From the NCBI GenBank assembly GCA_040401995.1, contig JBBANM010000019.1:20814-84813 (forward strand): a stretch of 64,000 nt of DNA. Reading direction: 5' to 3'. Under the pieces are notes generated by a model, which was not told where the DNA came from, did not search any database, and was given only the letters and a program-made list of their open reading frames with translations. This document shows, in pieces, positions 52,921 to 61,499 of the stretch (the stretch's first letter is position 1; the number at the start of each line of letters is the position of its first letter). Position numbers and translations under genes: made by a program. The DNA is from Haliscomenobacter sp040401995. Its GTDB lineage: Bacteria; Bacteroidota; Bacteroidia; Chitinophagales; Saprospiraceae.

Positions 52921-54144
52921 ATGGCAGGGTTAAAGATAGTGGTGATTGGCGGCGGTGCAGCGGGCTTTTTTTCAGCTATCCGCGCGGCAGAATGCAATCC
53001 TACTGCAGAAGTCATCATTTTAGAACGCGGAAAAGACGTACTGGGAAAAGTCAAAGTCTCGGGTGGCGGGCGTTGTAATGTTACGCATGCTTGTTTTGTA
53101 CCCCGGGAGTTAGCCAAGCACTACCCGCGCGGGGAAAAAGAACTACTGGGTCCCTTCAATCAATTTGCTTGCGGCGATACGATCGATTGGTTTGCCAAAC
53201 GCGGAGTGGAAACCAAGATCGAGGACGATGGCCGCATGTTTCCTGTCACCGATAGCTCGCAAACCATCATTGATTGTTTGCTCCATGCTGCCAACAAAGC
53301 CGGCATCATGCTCCATACTGGTCAACGGGTGGAGCAATTAATCCCCCCTTCTCCTGAAAAATCGCAATGGACAGTCGTTACCGCCGATCGCCGTTATCAA
53401 GCGGATCGGGTGATGATGGCCAGTGGGTCCAGCACCGCCATGTGGGAAGTATTGGAAAAATTGGGTCACAGGGTCATTCCGCCGGTGCCGTCCTTGTTTA
53501 CCTTCAATATAAAAGATCCGCGCATCAAAGATTTATTGGGTATTTCTGTTCCAATGGCCGAGGTACAGTTAGAGGGTGAAAAACTGAAGGCTATTGGACC
53601 GCTACTGATCACGCATTGGGGGTTTAGCGGGCCGGCTATTTTAAAGCTTTCCGCTTGGGGCGCCCGTATTTTGGCCGAAAAACAATACCGCTTTGCCTTG
53701 CGCATCAATTGGATTTTGGGCAACGTGGATCACATAAGGCAAGAGCTGGAAGAACTCAAAACCGAGGAAGGGCGAAGGATGGCTGCTGCGCATCCGCAAT
53801 ATGGGTTGCCGGCGCGTTTGTGGAAACGCTTGGTGGTAGCCGCGCAAATTCCCGACGACAAACGCTGGGCGGATTTGAGCAAAAAACAGTTCAATCAATT
53901 GGCTACCGAGCTCACGCAAGGGCGTTATGTGGCAACTGGTAAAAGTACTTTTAAAGAGGAGTTTGTAACGGCTGGCGGTGTGGATTTAAAAGAAATTAAC
54001 TTCAAAACGTTTGAGTCAAAATTATTTCCTGGCCTCTTTTTTGCTGGCGAGGTATTGAATATTGATGCTATTACCGGAGGGTTCAACTTCCAAGCTGCAT
54101 GGACCGGGGGATGGATCGCTGGTACGGGATTGGGGGCAGGATAA
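52921..54144 (+). CDS. BaiN/HI0933-family NAD(P)/FAD-dependent oxidoreductase
   Basis: 407 residues with an N-terminal Rossmann motif GGGAAGFFSA (9-18), then VSGGGRCNVTH, which is diagnostic of the HI0933/YhiN/BaiN flavoprotein family, a central insert domain and a C-terminal FAD contact (GLFFAGEVLNIDAITGGFNFQ). The family's reaction is mostly unknown, although BaiN takes part in bile-acid dehydroxylation in gut clostridia. Cytoplasmic. It is the last gene of the hydrolase-patatin operon and convergent with rluA, with 54 bp between them. Confidence 0.88.
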   Translation: MAGLKIVVIGGGAAGFFSAIRAAECNPTAEVIILERGKDVLGKVKVSGGGRCNVTHACFVPRELAKHYPRGEKELLGPFNQFACGDTIDWFAKRGVETKIEDDGRMFPVTDSSQTIIDCLLHAANKAGIMLHTGQRVEQLIPPSPEKSQWTVVTADRRYQADRVMMASGSSTAMWEVLEKLGHRVIPPVPSLFTFNIKDPRIKDLLGISVPMAEVQLEGEKLKAIGPLLITHWGFSGPAILKLSAWGARILAEKQYRFALRINWILGNVDHIRQELEELKTEEGRRMAAAHPQYGLPARLWKRLVVAAQIPDDKRWADLSKKQFNQLATELTQGRYVATGKSTFKEEFVTAGGVDLKEINFKTFESKLFPGLFFAGEVLNIDAITGGFNFQAAWTGGWIAGTGLGAG

Positions 54145-54198
54145 TTGGTATTTCAGGGTTAGATTGAACCCAACCCTGAAATCCCTCAATCCTTGTCA

Positions 54199-54888
54199 CT
54201 ACTCCGTACGCTCCATCAAATTCCACAACCGATCATCAGGCACCTCAGCAGTAAAGGTAACCGGCACGTTTTTCACCGGATGAATAAACGACATCGACCG
54301 GCAATGCAAATAAATACAGCCGTTTTCCGCAGGGGTAGGAAACCCGTATTTCACATCGCCGATGATCGGGCAATTGATTTTCGACATTTGCACCCGAATC
54401 TGGTGCGGCCTGCCCGTAATCGGTTTTACCAATACCAAATATTTGTTCTCCAATTGCGCAATCAGCTCATAATCCAGCTCCGATAGTTTGGCGTCTTTGG
54501 CCCGATTGCTCATTTTATCCACCGCCCGCGAAATATTGCGCGAAGGATCCTTTTCGATATAATGCGTTAGGTGGCCATGCATCGGATCGGGGCGCCGAGC
54601 GGTGATCGCCCAATAGTTTTTTTCAATTTTCCGCTCCTTAAACAACTCGTTCATGCGCACCAACGCCTTGGTGGTACGTGCAAAAATAACCGCACCGCTT
54701 ACTGGCCGGTCAAGGCGGTGTACCACCCCTAGAAACACATCGCCAGGCTTGCCATAGCGCACCTTAATGTATTCTTTCACGTATTCTTCCAGCGGCTTAT
54801 CTTCCGTGTCATCGCTTTGAACCAGCATCCCCGCTTCTTTGTTAACTGCGATGAGATGATTATCTTCGTAGATTACTTGTACATTCAT
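54199..54888 (-). CDS. RluA-family pseudouridine synthase
   Basis: 229 residues. The catalytic motif HRLDRPVSG (Asp60) and the later GRPHQIRVQMS are standard for RluA/RluC/RluD-type enzymes, which isomerise uridine to pseudouridine in rRNA or tRNA. There is no S4 domain, so it is nearer RluA or TruC-like forms than RluC/D. The exact target is uncertain. The start is divergent from mqnD with 11 bp between start codons, and its -7 element reaches the mqnD start codon. Confidence 0.87.
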   Translation of the reverse strand: MNVQVIYEDNHLIAVNKEAGMLVQSDDTEDKPLEEYVKEYIKVRYGKPGDVFLGVVHRLDRPVSGAVIFARTTKALVRMNELFKERKIEKNYWAITARRPDPMHGHLTHYIEKDPSRNISRAVDKMSNRAKDAKLSELDYELIAQLENKYLVLVKPITGRPHQIRVQMSKINCPIIGDVKYGFPTPAENGCIYLHCRSMSFIHPVKNVPVTFTAEVPDDRLWNLMERTE

Positions 54889-54892
54889 TCCG

Positions 54893-54900
54893 CAAAGTTA
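54893..54900 (-). promoter_or_regulatory. Putative -7 element of the pseudouridine synthase gene
   Basis: TAACTTTG on the minus strand fits TAnnTTTG. It lies 4 bp from the ATG, so the transcript would have almost no leader. It also touches the first base of mqnD. Confidence 0.45.
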
Positions 54901-55754
54901 TGAAAATAAGCCTTGGCTTTTCACCCTGTCCCAACGATACCTTTATTTTTGATGCCATGATCCACGGAAAAGTGGATACCGAGGGGCTGGAATTCGACGT
55001 AATCATGGCGGATGTAGAAGAACTTAACCAACGCGCCTTTAGCCAGTCCATCGATATTACTAAGCTGAGTTACCATGCTTATGGCCATTTGGTGGAGCAT
55101 TTTGCCTTGTTGGATGCCGGTAGCGCCCTTGGCAATAAAGTAGGCCCGCTGCTGATTGCCCTCCAGCCCATGAGCAGCGAAAATATTGAAAAAAGCCATA
55201 TCGCCATCCCTGGAAAATACACCACGGCTAACTTTTTATTGAGTCTAGCCTACCCTACTGCCCAGCACAAAACCGAAATGTTGTTTTCAGATATTGAAAA
55301 TGCGGTTTTGGAAGGACGCGTAGACGCTGGTTTGATCATTCACGAAAACCGCTTCACTTATGCGAGTCGGGGATTGGTAAAACTGATCGACTTGGGCGAG
55401 TTCTGGGAAGAAAGCACCGGCTTGCCCATACCTCTGGGCGGGATCGTCGTCAACCGACAATTGCCTTTAGAGGTGCAGCAAAAGGTGAACCGCGTGATGG
55501 CGCGTAGCGTAGCATTTGCGTTTGAGCACCCAAAGTCTTCGCTGGAATTTGTAAAAGCGCACGCCCAAGAAATGGAAGAAGCAGTGATGTACCAGCACAT
55601 CGGTCTTTATGTCAATGAATACACCCAAGATTTGGGCGAAAAAGGCCGGGAGGCGATCTCCCATCTTTTTGCCGTAGCGCGTGAAAAAGGAGTCATACCG
55701 CTGAGCGAAAAAGCACTTTTTGTGCCCATGCCGGTTGCCATTAGCGCAGAATAA
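54900..55754 (+). CDS. mqnD: 1,4-dihydroxy-6-naphthoate synthase (menaquinone, futalosine pathway)
   Basis: 284 residues. The N-terminal GFSPCPNDTFIFDAMIHGK and ITKLSYHAYG, with the periplasmic-binding-protein-like fold, are typical of MqnD, which converts cyclic dehypoxanthine futalosine to 1,4-dihydroxy-6-naphthoate. The conserved C-terminal part MYQHIGLYVNEYTQDLG is also present. Other mqn genes are not in the window. Its 3' end overlaps the convergent HAD gene by 14 bp. Cytoplasmic. Confidence 0.9.
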   Translation: MKISLGFSPCPNDTFIFDAMIHGKVDTEGLEFDVIMADVEELNQRAFSQSIDITKLSYHAYGHLVEHFALLDAGSALGNKVGPLLIALQPMSSENIEKSHIAIPGKYTTANFLLSLAYPTAQHKTEMLFSDIENAVLEGRVDAGLIIHENRFTYASRGLVKLIDLGEFWEESTGLPIPLGGIVVNRQLPLEVQQKVNRVMARSVAFAFEHPKSSLEFVKAHAQEMEEAVMYQHIGLYVNEYTQDLGEKGREAISHLFAVAREKGVIPLSEKALFVPMPVAISAE

Positions 55755-56430
55755 GCTCTTTCACCTGCCGAATGTCTTGGATGGTATAATCGGGTACAAT
55801 CCCCGTGGTGTTTTCAATGCCGCGTGGGTTGTACCAGCAAGAGGCCAGTTCCGCGTTTTTTGCACCACGAATATCCGAATTGATATTATCGCCAACCACC
55901 AGAATTTTTTCCTTGGGCGGGTGGCCTATTTCTTTCATGGTCAGTTCAAAAAAACGCGGATGGGGTTTGGCATAGCCCATCTCGTCAGAAACCATAATGG
56001 CGTCAAAGAAGCGATCCAATTCCAAGCGCCGTATGCGGGGGCGCTGCACCTCGCGCAAGCCATTGGTAATGATCGCCATTTTCACCTGACCCGCAAGATG
56101 TTCCAAAAGCTCCAAGGCGCCGTCCAACATTTCGGTATGCAGGATGAGGTTTTCCAAAAGCAACCGGTTCATCTCGGCAGGATTCGCTGCACCAACTTTT
56201 TCAATGGCTTTCAAAAAACGCTCAAAACGGCGGGTACGCAAGGTTTTGGCGTCAATTTTTCCCTCCTCATAATCGCGCCAAGTGGCCGAATTGCAGGTTT
56301 CATAGACTTCAAAAAGGGCGGGATCGGTTGACAACCCTACTTCGCCCATCATGATGCCAAAAGCTTGGCGAGCGGCAATTTTGAAATCAAAAAGTGTGTC
56401 GTCGGCATCAAAAAAAATCCAATCGTACAT
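55741..56430 (-). CDS. YjjG-family HAD nucleotidase
   Basis: 229 residues from MYDWIFFDADDTLFDF; an upstream TTG would add five residues. HAD motif I is FFDADDT with Asp8 and Asp10, motif II ITNGL and motif IV GDNINSDIRGA. The layout matches YjjG-type pyrimidine 5'-nucleotidases that remove non-canonical nucleotides. A weak -7 (TAAAGTTG, 56443-56450, minus strand) lies just upstream. It overlaps mqnD tail to tail. Confidence 0.87.
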   Translation of the reverse strand: MYDWIFFDADDTLFDFKIAARQAFGIMMGEVGLSTDPALFEVYETCNSATWRDYEEGKIDAKTLRTRRFERFLKAIEKVGAANPAEMNRLLLENLILHTEMLDGALELLEHLAGQVKMAIITNGLREVQRPRIRRLELDRFFDAIMVSDEMGYAKPHPRFFELTMKEIGHPPKEKILVVGDNINSDIRGAKNAELASCWYNPRGIENTTGIVPDYTIQDIRQVKELILR

Positions 56431-56482
56431 GTTATTTGTGTTCAACTTTAGTTTGGGTGCATAAATTCTTTCTGAAATGGCC

Positions 56483-56490
56483 TAATTTTG
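56483..56490 (+). promoter_or_regulatory. Putative -7 element of the thioesterase gene
   Basis: TAATTTTG fits TAnnTTTG and lies 24 bp before the ATG at 56515. This rules against the in-frame TTG at 56488 as the start. Confidence 0.55.
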
Positions 56491-56514
56491 AGGCAACAAC
56501 CACAAAATACCGTC

Positions 56515-57069
56515 ATGCCGATTTCCAAAACTGTTTCCGTTTCCCGTACCACCATTACCGAATTGATGATTCCGGCCTATGCCAATTTTGGCGGCAAAAT
56601 CCACGGGGGCATTATTTTATCCTTGATGGACAAAGTTGCCTATGCCTGTGCGGCCAAACACGCTGGCGCATACGTGGTTACCGTTTCAGTTGATGGCGTC
56701 AATTTTCGCGAACCGGTCAATGTTGGCGAATTGGTTTCTTTGCATGCCTCGGTCAATCATGTGGGTCGTTCGTCGCTGGTGGTTGGCATCCGGGTTGAAT
56801 CCGAAAACGTTAAAACCGGCGAAATTCACCATACCAACACCTCCTACTTTACGATGGTGGCTAAAGATGATAACGGCAAACCCACTGAAGTTCCCCTCTT
56901 GATCTTGGAAAACGAAGAGGATGTTCGGCGTTGTTTGGAAGCCATCAAACGCAAAAACATGAAGGAGCTGTTCAAAGACGAATTTGACAACGCTAAAAAC
57001 CGCATGCACCTTCAAGAGAACATCCATTTACTGGAAAAAGAACGCGTGGTAATTGCCTTTCATCAATAG
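56515..57069 (+). CDS. Acyl-CoA thioesterase (hotdog fold)
   Basis: 184 residues from MPISKTVSVSRTTITEL. It has a single hotdog domain with NFGGKIHGGIILSLMDKVAYACAAKHAG and VDGVNFREPVNVGELVSLHASV, as in YciA/BACH-type acyl-CoA thioesterases, followed by a charged C-terminal extension (about 130-184). It hydrolyses acyl-CoA (family knowledge); the chain length preferred is unknown. Start chosen from the -7 at 56483. It is convergent with the gene at 57075, with 5 bp between stops. Confidence 0.87.
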   Translation: MPISKTVSVSRTTITELMIPAYANFGGKIHGGIILSLMDKVAYACAAKHAGAYVVTVSVDGVNFREPVNVGELVSLHASVNHVGRSSLVVGIRVESENVKTGEIHHTNTSYFTMVAKDDNGKPTEVPLLILENEEDVRRCLEAIKRKNMKELFKDEFDNAKNRMHLQENIHLLEKERVVIAFHQ

Positions 57070-57074
57070 AAACT

Positions 57075-57707
57075 TCAATTATCGATCGCCAATTTTTGCA
57101 CGATATCAGAAATATCATCGATCAAAACATGGCCATTGTAAGGTTTGGAAAAACGGGCATCATAGTACGCCTGAAAAACCAAGTAATTACAATTGGCCTT
57201 GGGTTTGAAACTCACCAAATAATCCTTGAATTCATAATGCCCAATTGCTGGTGTTTCCGCTAAAAGTTCGGGTGCTACGCCCGTTTGCGCGCCTCCGTAC
57301 ACTCGAATGATGACCGGCATGTCAAAATTGACGTCGCGCTGAGAAATCCGTTCTTGTGCATAGTATTGTGGCGAGCGTGCCGCCATAAAACGCAATTGAT
57401 ACACGGTGTCCTTGTATAAAGTTCCGTTAAGTCGTTGACCAATTGCTTCGGTGGTGCGATTGGAACGTACCAATAAACCTAAGTAATATTTCCCTTCGGG
57501 CGCTGGAATTTCTACCCTTGATTCTTCATTAGGCAATAAATCGGGCGGTGTTTCACTACCCGCCAGCAATTCCCAACCCATGGGCACCTTGGAATTAAAA
57601 GCGGCGCCGTCGCGTTCAAAAGAACCATTGTTCAACAACACCACTTGCTGCGCCGAAATGCTGGTCAAATACATGATGCAGCCAAAAAACAAACCCCATT
57701 TTTTCAT
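57075..57707 (-). CDS. Small secreted protein, function unknown
   Basis: 210 residues from MKKWGLFFGCIMYLTSISAQ (signal peptide 1-20). The mature part starts VVLLNNGSFERDG, like the carbohydrate-binding-type jelly-roll domains in Bacteroidota surface proteins, and ends with YNGHVLIDDISDI, a phrase typical of such sandwiches. A binding role is inferred. There is no T9SS tail. It follows the gene at 57716 by 8 bp and is probably in one operon with it. Confidence 0.7.
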   Translation of the reverse strand: MKKWGLFFGCIMYLTSISAQQVVLLNNGSFERDGAAFNSKVPMGWELLAGSETPPDLLPNEESRVEIPAPEGKYYLGLLVRSNRTTEAIGQRLNGTLYKDTVYQLRFMAARSPQYYAQERISQRDVNFDMPVIIRVYGGAQTGVAPELLAETPAIGHYEFKDYLVSFKPKANCNYLVFQAYYDARFSKPYNGHVLIDDISDIVQKLAIDN

Positions 57708-57715
57708 ATTCCCCA

Positions 57716-58297
57716 CTATTTTGGACAAGGTATTTTTATCATCTCCACCCGACCGATGTTATCAACGCCAAAATGCCAGCAACTTCCATCTTGAGATTTC
57801 AAAACCAGTCCTTGATAAAAATTCTTGAAAATGACGTCGCCATTGAGAGAAAGGTTGCCATCATAATTAATTCCGCCAGCATTGTTTTTCCATTGGCTGC
57901 CATTTCCGCTGTACAAAGCGTAAGGAACCGACAACAATTGTGTAATCCCTAGCAACTGGAAGTTTTTTCCACCCAAGGGATCCATTTCTAATTGCAAAAA
58001 ATGATCGGCGGTAGCCCATTTGACGCTATCTAGCTTGTTCAAAACGCTCGTACCCCGACCAATCTGGATATTGAACAACCCCTGAGCATCGGTCTGGGTA
58101 TCATGAGTTTCTACGTAGCTAGCTTTACCCGTTACGCTTCCAGCAAGAATACTGACCCGCAAGGAAATTTTTTTGCTCGCCAGTGGAGTGCCATTGTTAC
58201 TACGTGCCAAACCTTGGTAATTAAAAGCTTGTGGCGGTTGGCTAAATGCAACAAGTGCAAAGAACATTGAAAATAAGAAGAACGCGGTCTTTTTCAT
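57716..58297 (-). CDS. Secreted PQAFNYQG-type protein
   Basis: 193 residues with a signal peptide (1-19). The mature N-terminus PQAFNYQGLARSNNGTPLASKKISLRVSI, plus LEMDPLGGKNFQLLGITQLLSVPYALYS, forms a domain very common at the start of Bacteroidota tail-fibre-like or adhesin-like exported proteins. Here it is followed by only a short C-terminal part ending in a Cys-Pro-Lys. It is probably a short relative of those proteins. Role unknown. Confidence 0.75.
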   Translation of the reverse strand: MKKTAFFLFSMFFALVAFSQPPQAFNYQGLARSNNGTPLASKKISLRVSILAGSVTGKASYVETHDTQTDAQGLFNIQIGRGTSVLNKLDSVKWATADHFLQLEMDPLGGKNFQLLGITQLLSVPYALYSGNGSQWKNNAGGINYDGNLSLNGDVIFKNFYQGLVLKSQDGSCWHFGVDNIGRVEMIKIPCPK

Positions 58298-58490
58298 GTT
58301 TTTTAGTATTTGGGATAAAAAAGTGCAAGGTAAAAGATCTGCGGCGGAAAAACCAATGGCTTGAATTAAAGCAGTCGCTATTATTTCAAAAAAAATTAAA
58401 TTTTTTATTTTTTTGAGTATACTTACTTTTATTTTACTTAACCAAAAATAAGTATTCCATTATTCGGACTACCACTTAACCTTTCTGGAT
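58298..58490. promoter_or_regulatory. Divergent promoter region
   Basis: AT-rich 193 bp between divergent genes. A minus-strand TATTTTTG (CAAAAATA on + at 58443-58450) could serve the secreted-protein operon with a long leader. No clear + strand element was seen for the amidase. Confidence 0.4.
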
Positions 58491-59972
58491 ATGACCTTTG
58501 AAGAATACCGTCAATATGATGCGCTGGGACTGGCGCAATTGGTTCGCGATCAACAAGTAACCGCTAAAGAATTACTGGATATCGCCATCAGTCGCGCTGA
58601 AGCCGTAAATCCAAAAATCAATGCCATCGTTCACCCCCTATACGATTTGGCGGCAGACATGTTAAACGACCATCCCGTCCACGCCCCTTTTGCTGGCGTA
58701 CCTTTTTTGATCAAAGACTTAGGTTTGTCCATCAAAGACACCCCTTTACGCAATGGCTCTAAGGCCTACCAAAATCAAATTTCCAGCGTCGATAGCTACG
58801 AAATTGAGCGGTATCGTGCGGCCGGTTTGTTGTTTATGGGAAAAACCAATACCCCCGAGTTTGGTTTGACGCCCTATACCGAGCCACGGGTTGCCGGTGC
58901 TACGCGTAACCCCTGGAACCTTGAGCGTACAGCAGGCGGATCAAGCGGGGGTTCGGCAGCGGCAGTCGCAGCGGGCATCACCCCGATCGCTTCCGCTAGC
59001 GATGGCGGGGGGTCTATCCGTATTCCCGCTTCGAATTGTGGTTTGTTTGGTCTAAAAACTAGTCGCGGCCGAGTATCACTTGGCCCTTTAAGTGGCGACG
59101 TATGGGGCGGCGCAGTGGTCAACCATGTGGTGACGCGCTCCGTTCGCGATAGTGCCGCCATGCTGGATGCTACCCAAGGCGATGGTATTGGGGAATTGCA
59201 CCTCACTCGCCCGCCTTTGCGCCCCTACCTCGATGAAATGCATCAAGAACCAGGAAAACTGCGGATCGCTTTTTCCACCCAACATACGCTCGGGCACGCT
59301 GTTGACCCGGAATGCATCAAAGCCGTTGAGCATACCGTAAAATTACTGACTGATTTGGGTCACCATGTAGAAGAAGCAACGCCACCCTACCTGCGCGAGG
59401 ACCTGACCGAAACCTTCATCGTAATGATTGGTTGCGAAACCGCCGCTACATTGCATGAAGCCAGTAAATACCTAGGTCGCCCGGTAACTCCTGCTGATGT
59501 AGAACCGGCCACTTACGCAGTTGGTTTATTGGGCAAGGCATTTAGCGGAATGGAATATGCCGTGGCCAAAAACAATTGGAATGACCTGGCGCGCCGAATG
59601 GGGCAATTCCATCAGCAATACGATGTGTTATTGACCCCGGTAACTGGTACGAGTCCTTTCCAAATTGGCAAATTGCAGCAAAATGCCGCCGAAACCCGCC
59701 TGATCAATTTTGTCAATACCTTTAAATTAAAAAAACTGGTGCGCAGCAGTTTGGATCAGCTGGCCGAAAAAACCTTTGCCTACATCCCTTGGACGCCGAT
59801 CGCCAACATGACGGGTCAGCCTTCGATGTCGGTACCTTTGTATTGGACGCCGGACAATCTACCAGTCGGTTCGATGTTCACCGCGGCGATGGGGCGGGAG
59901 GATTCTTTGTTCCGCCTGGCATCTCAGTTGGAACAAGCCCAACCTTGGATTAAAAATGTAGCCGAATTATAG
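58491..59972 (+). CDS. Amidase-signature family amidase
   Basis: 493 residues. The Lys-Ser-Ser catalytic set of amidase-signature enzymes is visible: Lys75 in PFLIKDLG, Ser151 in TAGGSSGGSAAAVAAG and Ser175 in DGGGSIRIPAS. No signal peptide, so cytoplasmic. It hydrolyses amides to acid and ammonia (family knowledge). No gatB- or gatC-like gene is near, so a GatA role in tRNA amidation is unlikely. It is convergent with the cyclophilin gene, with 5 bp between stops. Confidence 0.88.
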   Translation: MTFEEYRQYDALGLAQLVRDQQVTAKELLDIAISRAEAVNPKINAIVHPLYDLAADMLNDHPVHAPFAGVPFLIKDLGLSIKDTPLRNGSKAYQNQISSVDSYEIERYRAAGLLFMGKTNTPEFGLTPYTEPRVAGATRNPWNLERTAGGSSGGSAAAVAAGITPIASASDGGGSIRIPASNCGLFGLKTSRGRVSLGPLSGDVWGGAVVNHVVTRSVRDSAAMLDATQGDGIGELHLTRPPLRPYLDEMHQEPGKLRIAFSTQHTLGHAVDPECIKAVEHTVKLLTDLGHHVEEATPPYLREDLTETFIVMIGCETAATLHEASKYLGRPVTPADVEPATYAVGLLGKAFSGMEYAVAKNNWNDLARRMGQFHQQYDVLLTPVTGTSPFQIGKLQQNAAETRLINFVNTFKLKKLVRSSLDQLAEKTFAYIPWTPIANMTGQPSMSVPLYWTPDNLPVGSMFTAAMGREDSLFRLASQLEQAQPWIKNVAEL

Positions 59973-59977
59973 CCTTT

Positions 59978-60646
59978 TCACTTGACTATTTCCACGGAGA
60001 ACTTGATTTTCAAATCAGGTGTCTCCTCAGTATTGGTATGTCCGGCAGCGATTTTTTCCACTACCTCCATGCCTTTGGTGACTTTACCAAAAACGGTGTA
60101 CTTGCCGTCGAGGTTAGGTGCACCGCCTTCGGTAGCAAACAAAGGTAATTGCTCAGGCGTGTATTTTGGCTTTAGATCATCCAAGTCTTCATTGAGAAAA
60201 CGGCGACCCTGAACGATGTAAAACTCGCTAGGCGATGAATTGAGTTCAGGGTTGTTCTCGTCATAGCGCGCCATGGCGAGTGCGCCGCGCATGTGCAAGA
60301 GGTTGGGTTTGATCTCGTTGGGCACCAAATAATTGGGTTTGTTGCCCTCAATGCTACCCCCTTGGATCATAAAACTGCTGACTACCCGGTAAAAATGGCT
60401 GTTGTTGTAATACCCATTTTTGATGAGTCGGATAAAATTGGCGCGGTGAAGCGGTGTTTCGTCAAAAAGCGTTAAAAAAATATCGCCTTCGCTGGTGCGG
60501 ATAACGACTTCGTGTTCGCGGTTTTCTTTGCCAAATTGCTCCAAAACAGCTTTGACTTTGCCGGGAGGAATGGATAGGTCTTTTTTTCCGCAAGCGAAAG
60601 TAAGGAGGCAAAGCGGAAGGAGGTATGGGTAGAAGCGTTTTGTCAT
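59978..60646 (-). CDS. Cyclophilin-type peptidyl-prolyl isomerase lipoprotein
   Basis: 222 residues from MTKRFYPYLLPLCLLTFACGKK. The signal peptide ends at Cys19, a probable lipidation site with a loose lipobox. The cyclophilin domain covers about 55-220 (EGDIFLTLFDETPLHRANFIRLIKNGYY, FYRVVSSFMIQGG, SEFYIVQG, GKYTVFGKV). An upstream Met (60664) would add six residues ahead of the signal peptide. It probably helps fold exported proteins in the periplasm. A weak -7 (TAAACTTG, 60671-60678, minus strand) fits either start. Confidence 0.87.
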   Translation of the reverse strand: MTKRFYPYLLPLCLLTFACGKKDLSIPPGKVKAVLEQFGKENREHEVVIRTSEGDIFLTLFDETPLHRANFIRLIKNGYYNNSHFYRVVSSFMIQGGSIEGNKPNYLVPNEIKPNLLHMRGALAMARYDENNPELNSSPSEFYIVQGRRFLNEDLDDLKPKYTPEQLPLFATEGGAPNLDGKYTVFGKVTKGMEVVEKIAAGHTNTEETPDLKIKFSVEIVK

Positions 60647-60711
60647 GGTATATTTTGTTTTCATAGGTCCAAGTTTAATCACTCGCCTTTGGCGATGAGT
60701 AATTTTTTTTC

Positions 60712-60821
60712 AGCCACAAATTTCACAAATTTTCACAAATTAAGACACAAACTGACGTTTGTGCACCTTTCACGAACAGCGTTCGTGCTATAATTTGTGA
60801 AAATTTGTGCAATTTGTGGCT
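60712..60821. repeat. 110-bp inverted-repeat element with 31-bp arms
   Basis: Left arm 60712-60742 (AGCCACAAATTTCACAAATT...) and right arm 60791-60821 match as an inverted repeat with one mismatch. Inside are two hairpins, CACAAAC/GTTTGTG and CACGAAC/GTTCGTG. It could fold almost completely. It lies in the 228 to 265-bp gap between two minus-strand genes. A worn relative lies at 43701-43846. Confidence 0.75.
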
Positions 60822-60910
60822 AAATTTTAAAAACACTCCATCGAAGATGGGTTGCTAAACTTATGTTGGAATTAAAAAAATCCCAGCTGCAAAATTGTCC
60901 TTTCCCCCCA

Positions 60911-61462
60911 TTACAATCGATACAACTCATATTCCTGCACCACCCTAATAATCTTTTCCGCATACGCCGGATCAGTCGCATAGCCCGAAGCTTGCAAATG
61001 GCGCGCCCAACTTCGGTAATCCTTGCGCGGAATGCGAAACAACCCAGCATACCGCGGATGACTGCGTAAAAACAACGCATAATCCCGGAAACTTTCGATA
61101 GGCGATTCATACGCCCGAAAACAAGCTTTTTCAAAGGTGCGCTGACGATCGTAATACTCGGTAGTAACTAAACAATAGCGCGGCTCTGAACCATGCGCTT
61201 TGATGCCAAAATGATTATGCCCCTTGGATGCCAATTCACTGGAACCCCAACCGCTTTCCAATCCGCCTACAGCAAGCGTAATTACGGGCGGCACGCCAGT
61301 TTCGTCATATACTTGGCGGGCAAAATCGCCATTATCAAGCAGGTATTGTTCTACCCGTGCCGGTCTTTTGATGGGATGACAATAACGCGCCGACAAGGTC
61401 AGCAACCACCAACCCAGTAGCACGAAAAGAATTTGCAGTTTATGATGAGGACTAAGTCGCAT
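60911..61462 (-). CDS. Glucosaminidase-domain cell-wall hydrolase
   Basis: 183 residues with one N-terminal TM or signal-anchor segment (10-26), then a glucosaminidase domain (FlgJ/LytD type, PF01832) with catalytic-type Glu69 in AVGGLESGWGSSELA, followed by NHFGIKA and YRSWARHLQASGYATDPAYAEKII. It cleaves N-acetylglucosaminyl bonds in peptidoglycan (family knowledge). No SH3 or LysM domain is present. Role in wall turnover is inferred. Confidence 0.85.
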   Translation of the reverse strand: MRLSPHHKLQILFVLLGWWLLTLSARYCHPIKRPARVEQYLLDNGDFARQVYDETGVPPVITLAVGGLESGWGSSELASKGHNHFGIKAHGSEPRYCLVTTEYYDRQRTFEKACFRAYESPIESFRDYALFLRSHPRYAGLFRIPRKDYRSWARHLQASGYATDPAYAEKIIRVVQEYELYRL

Positions 61463-61499
61463 GGACGAGCATCTGTTGAATGCACAAAGCTACAAAATC

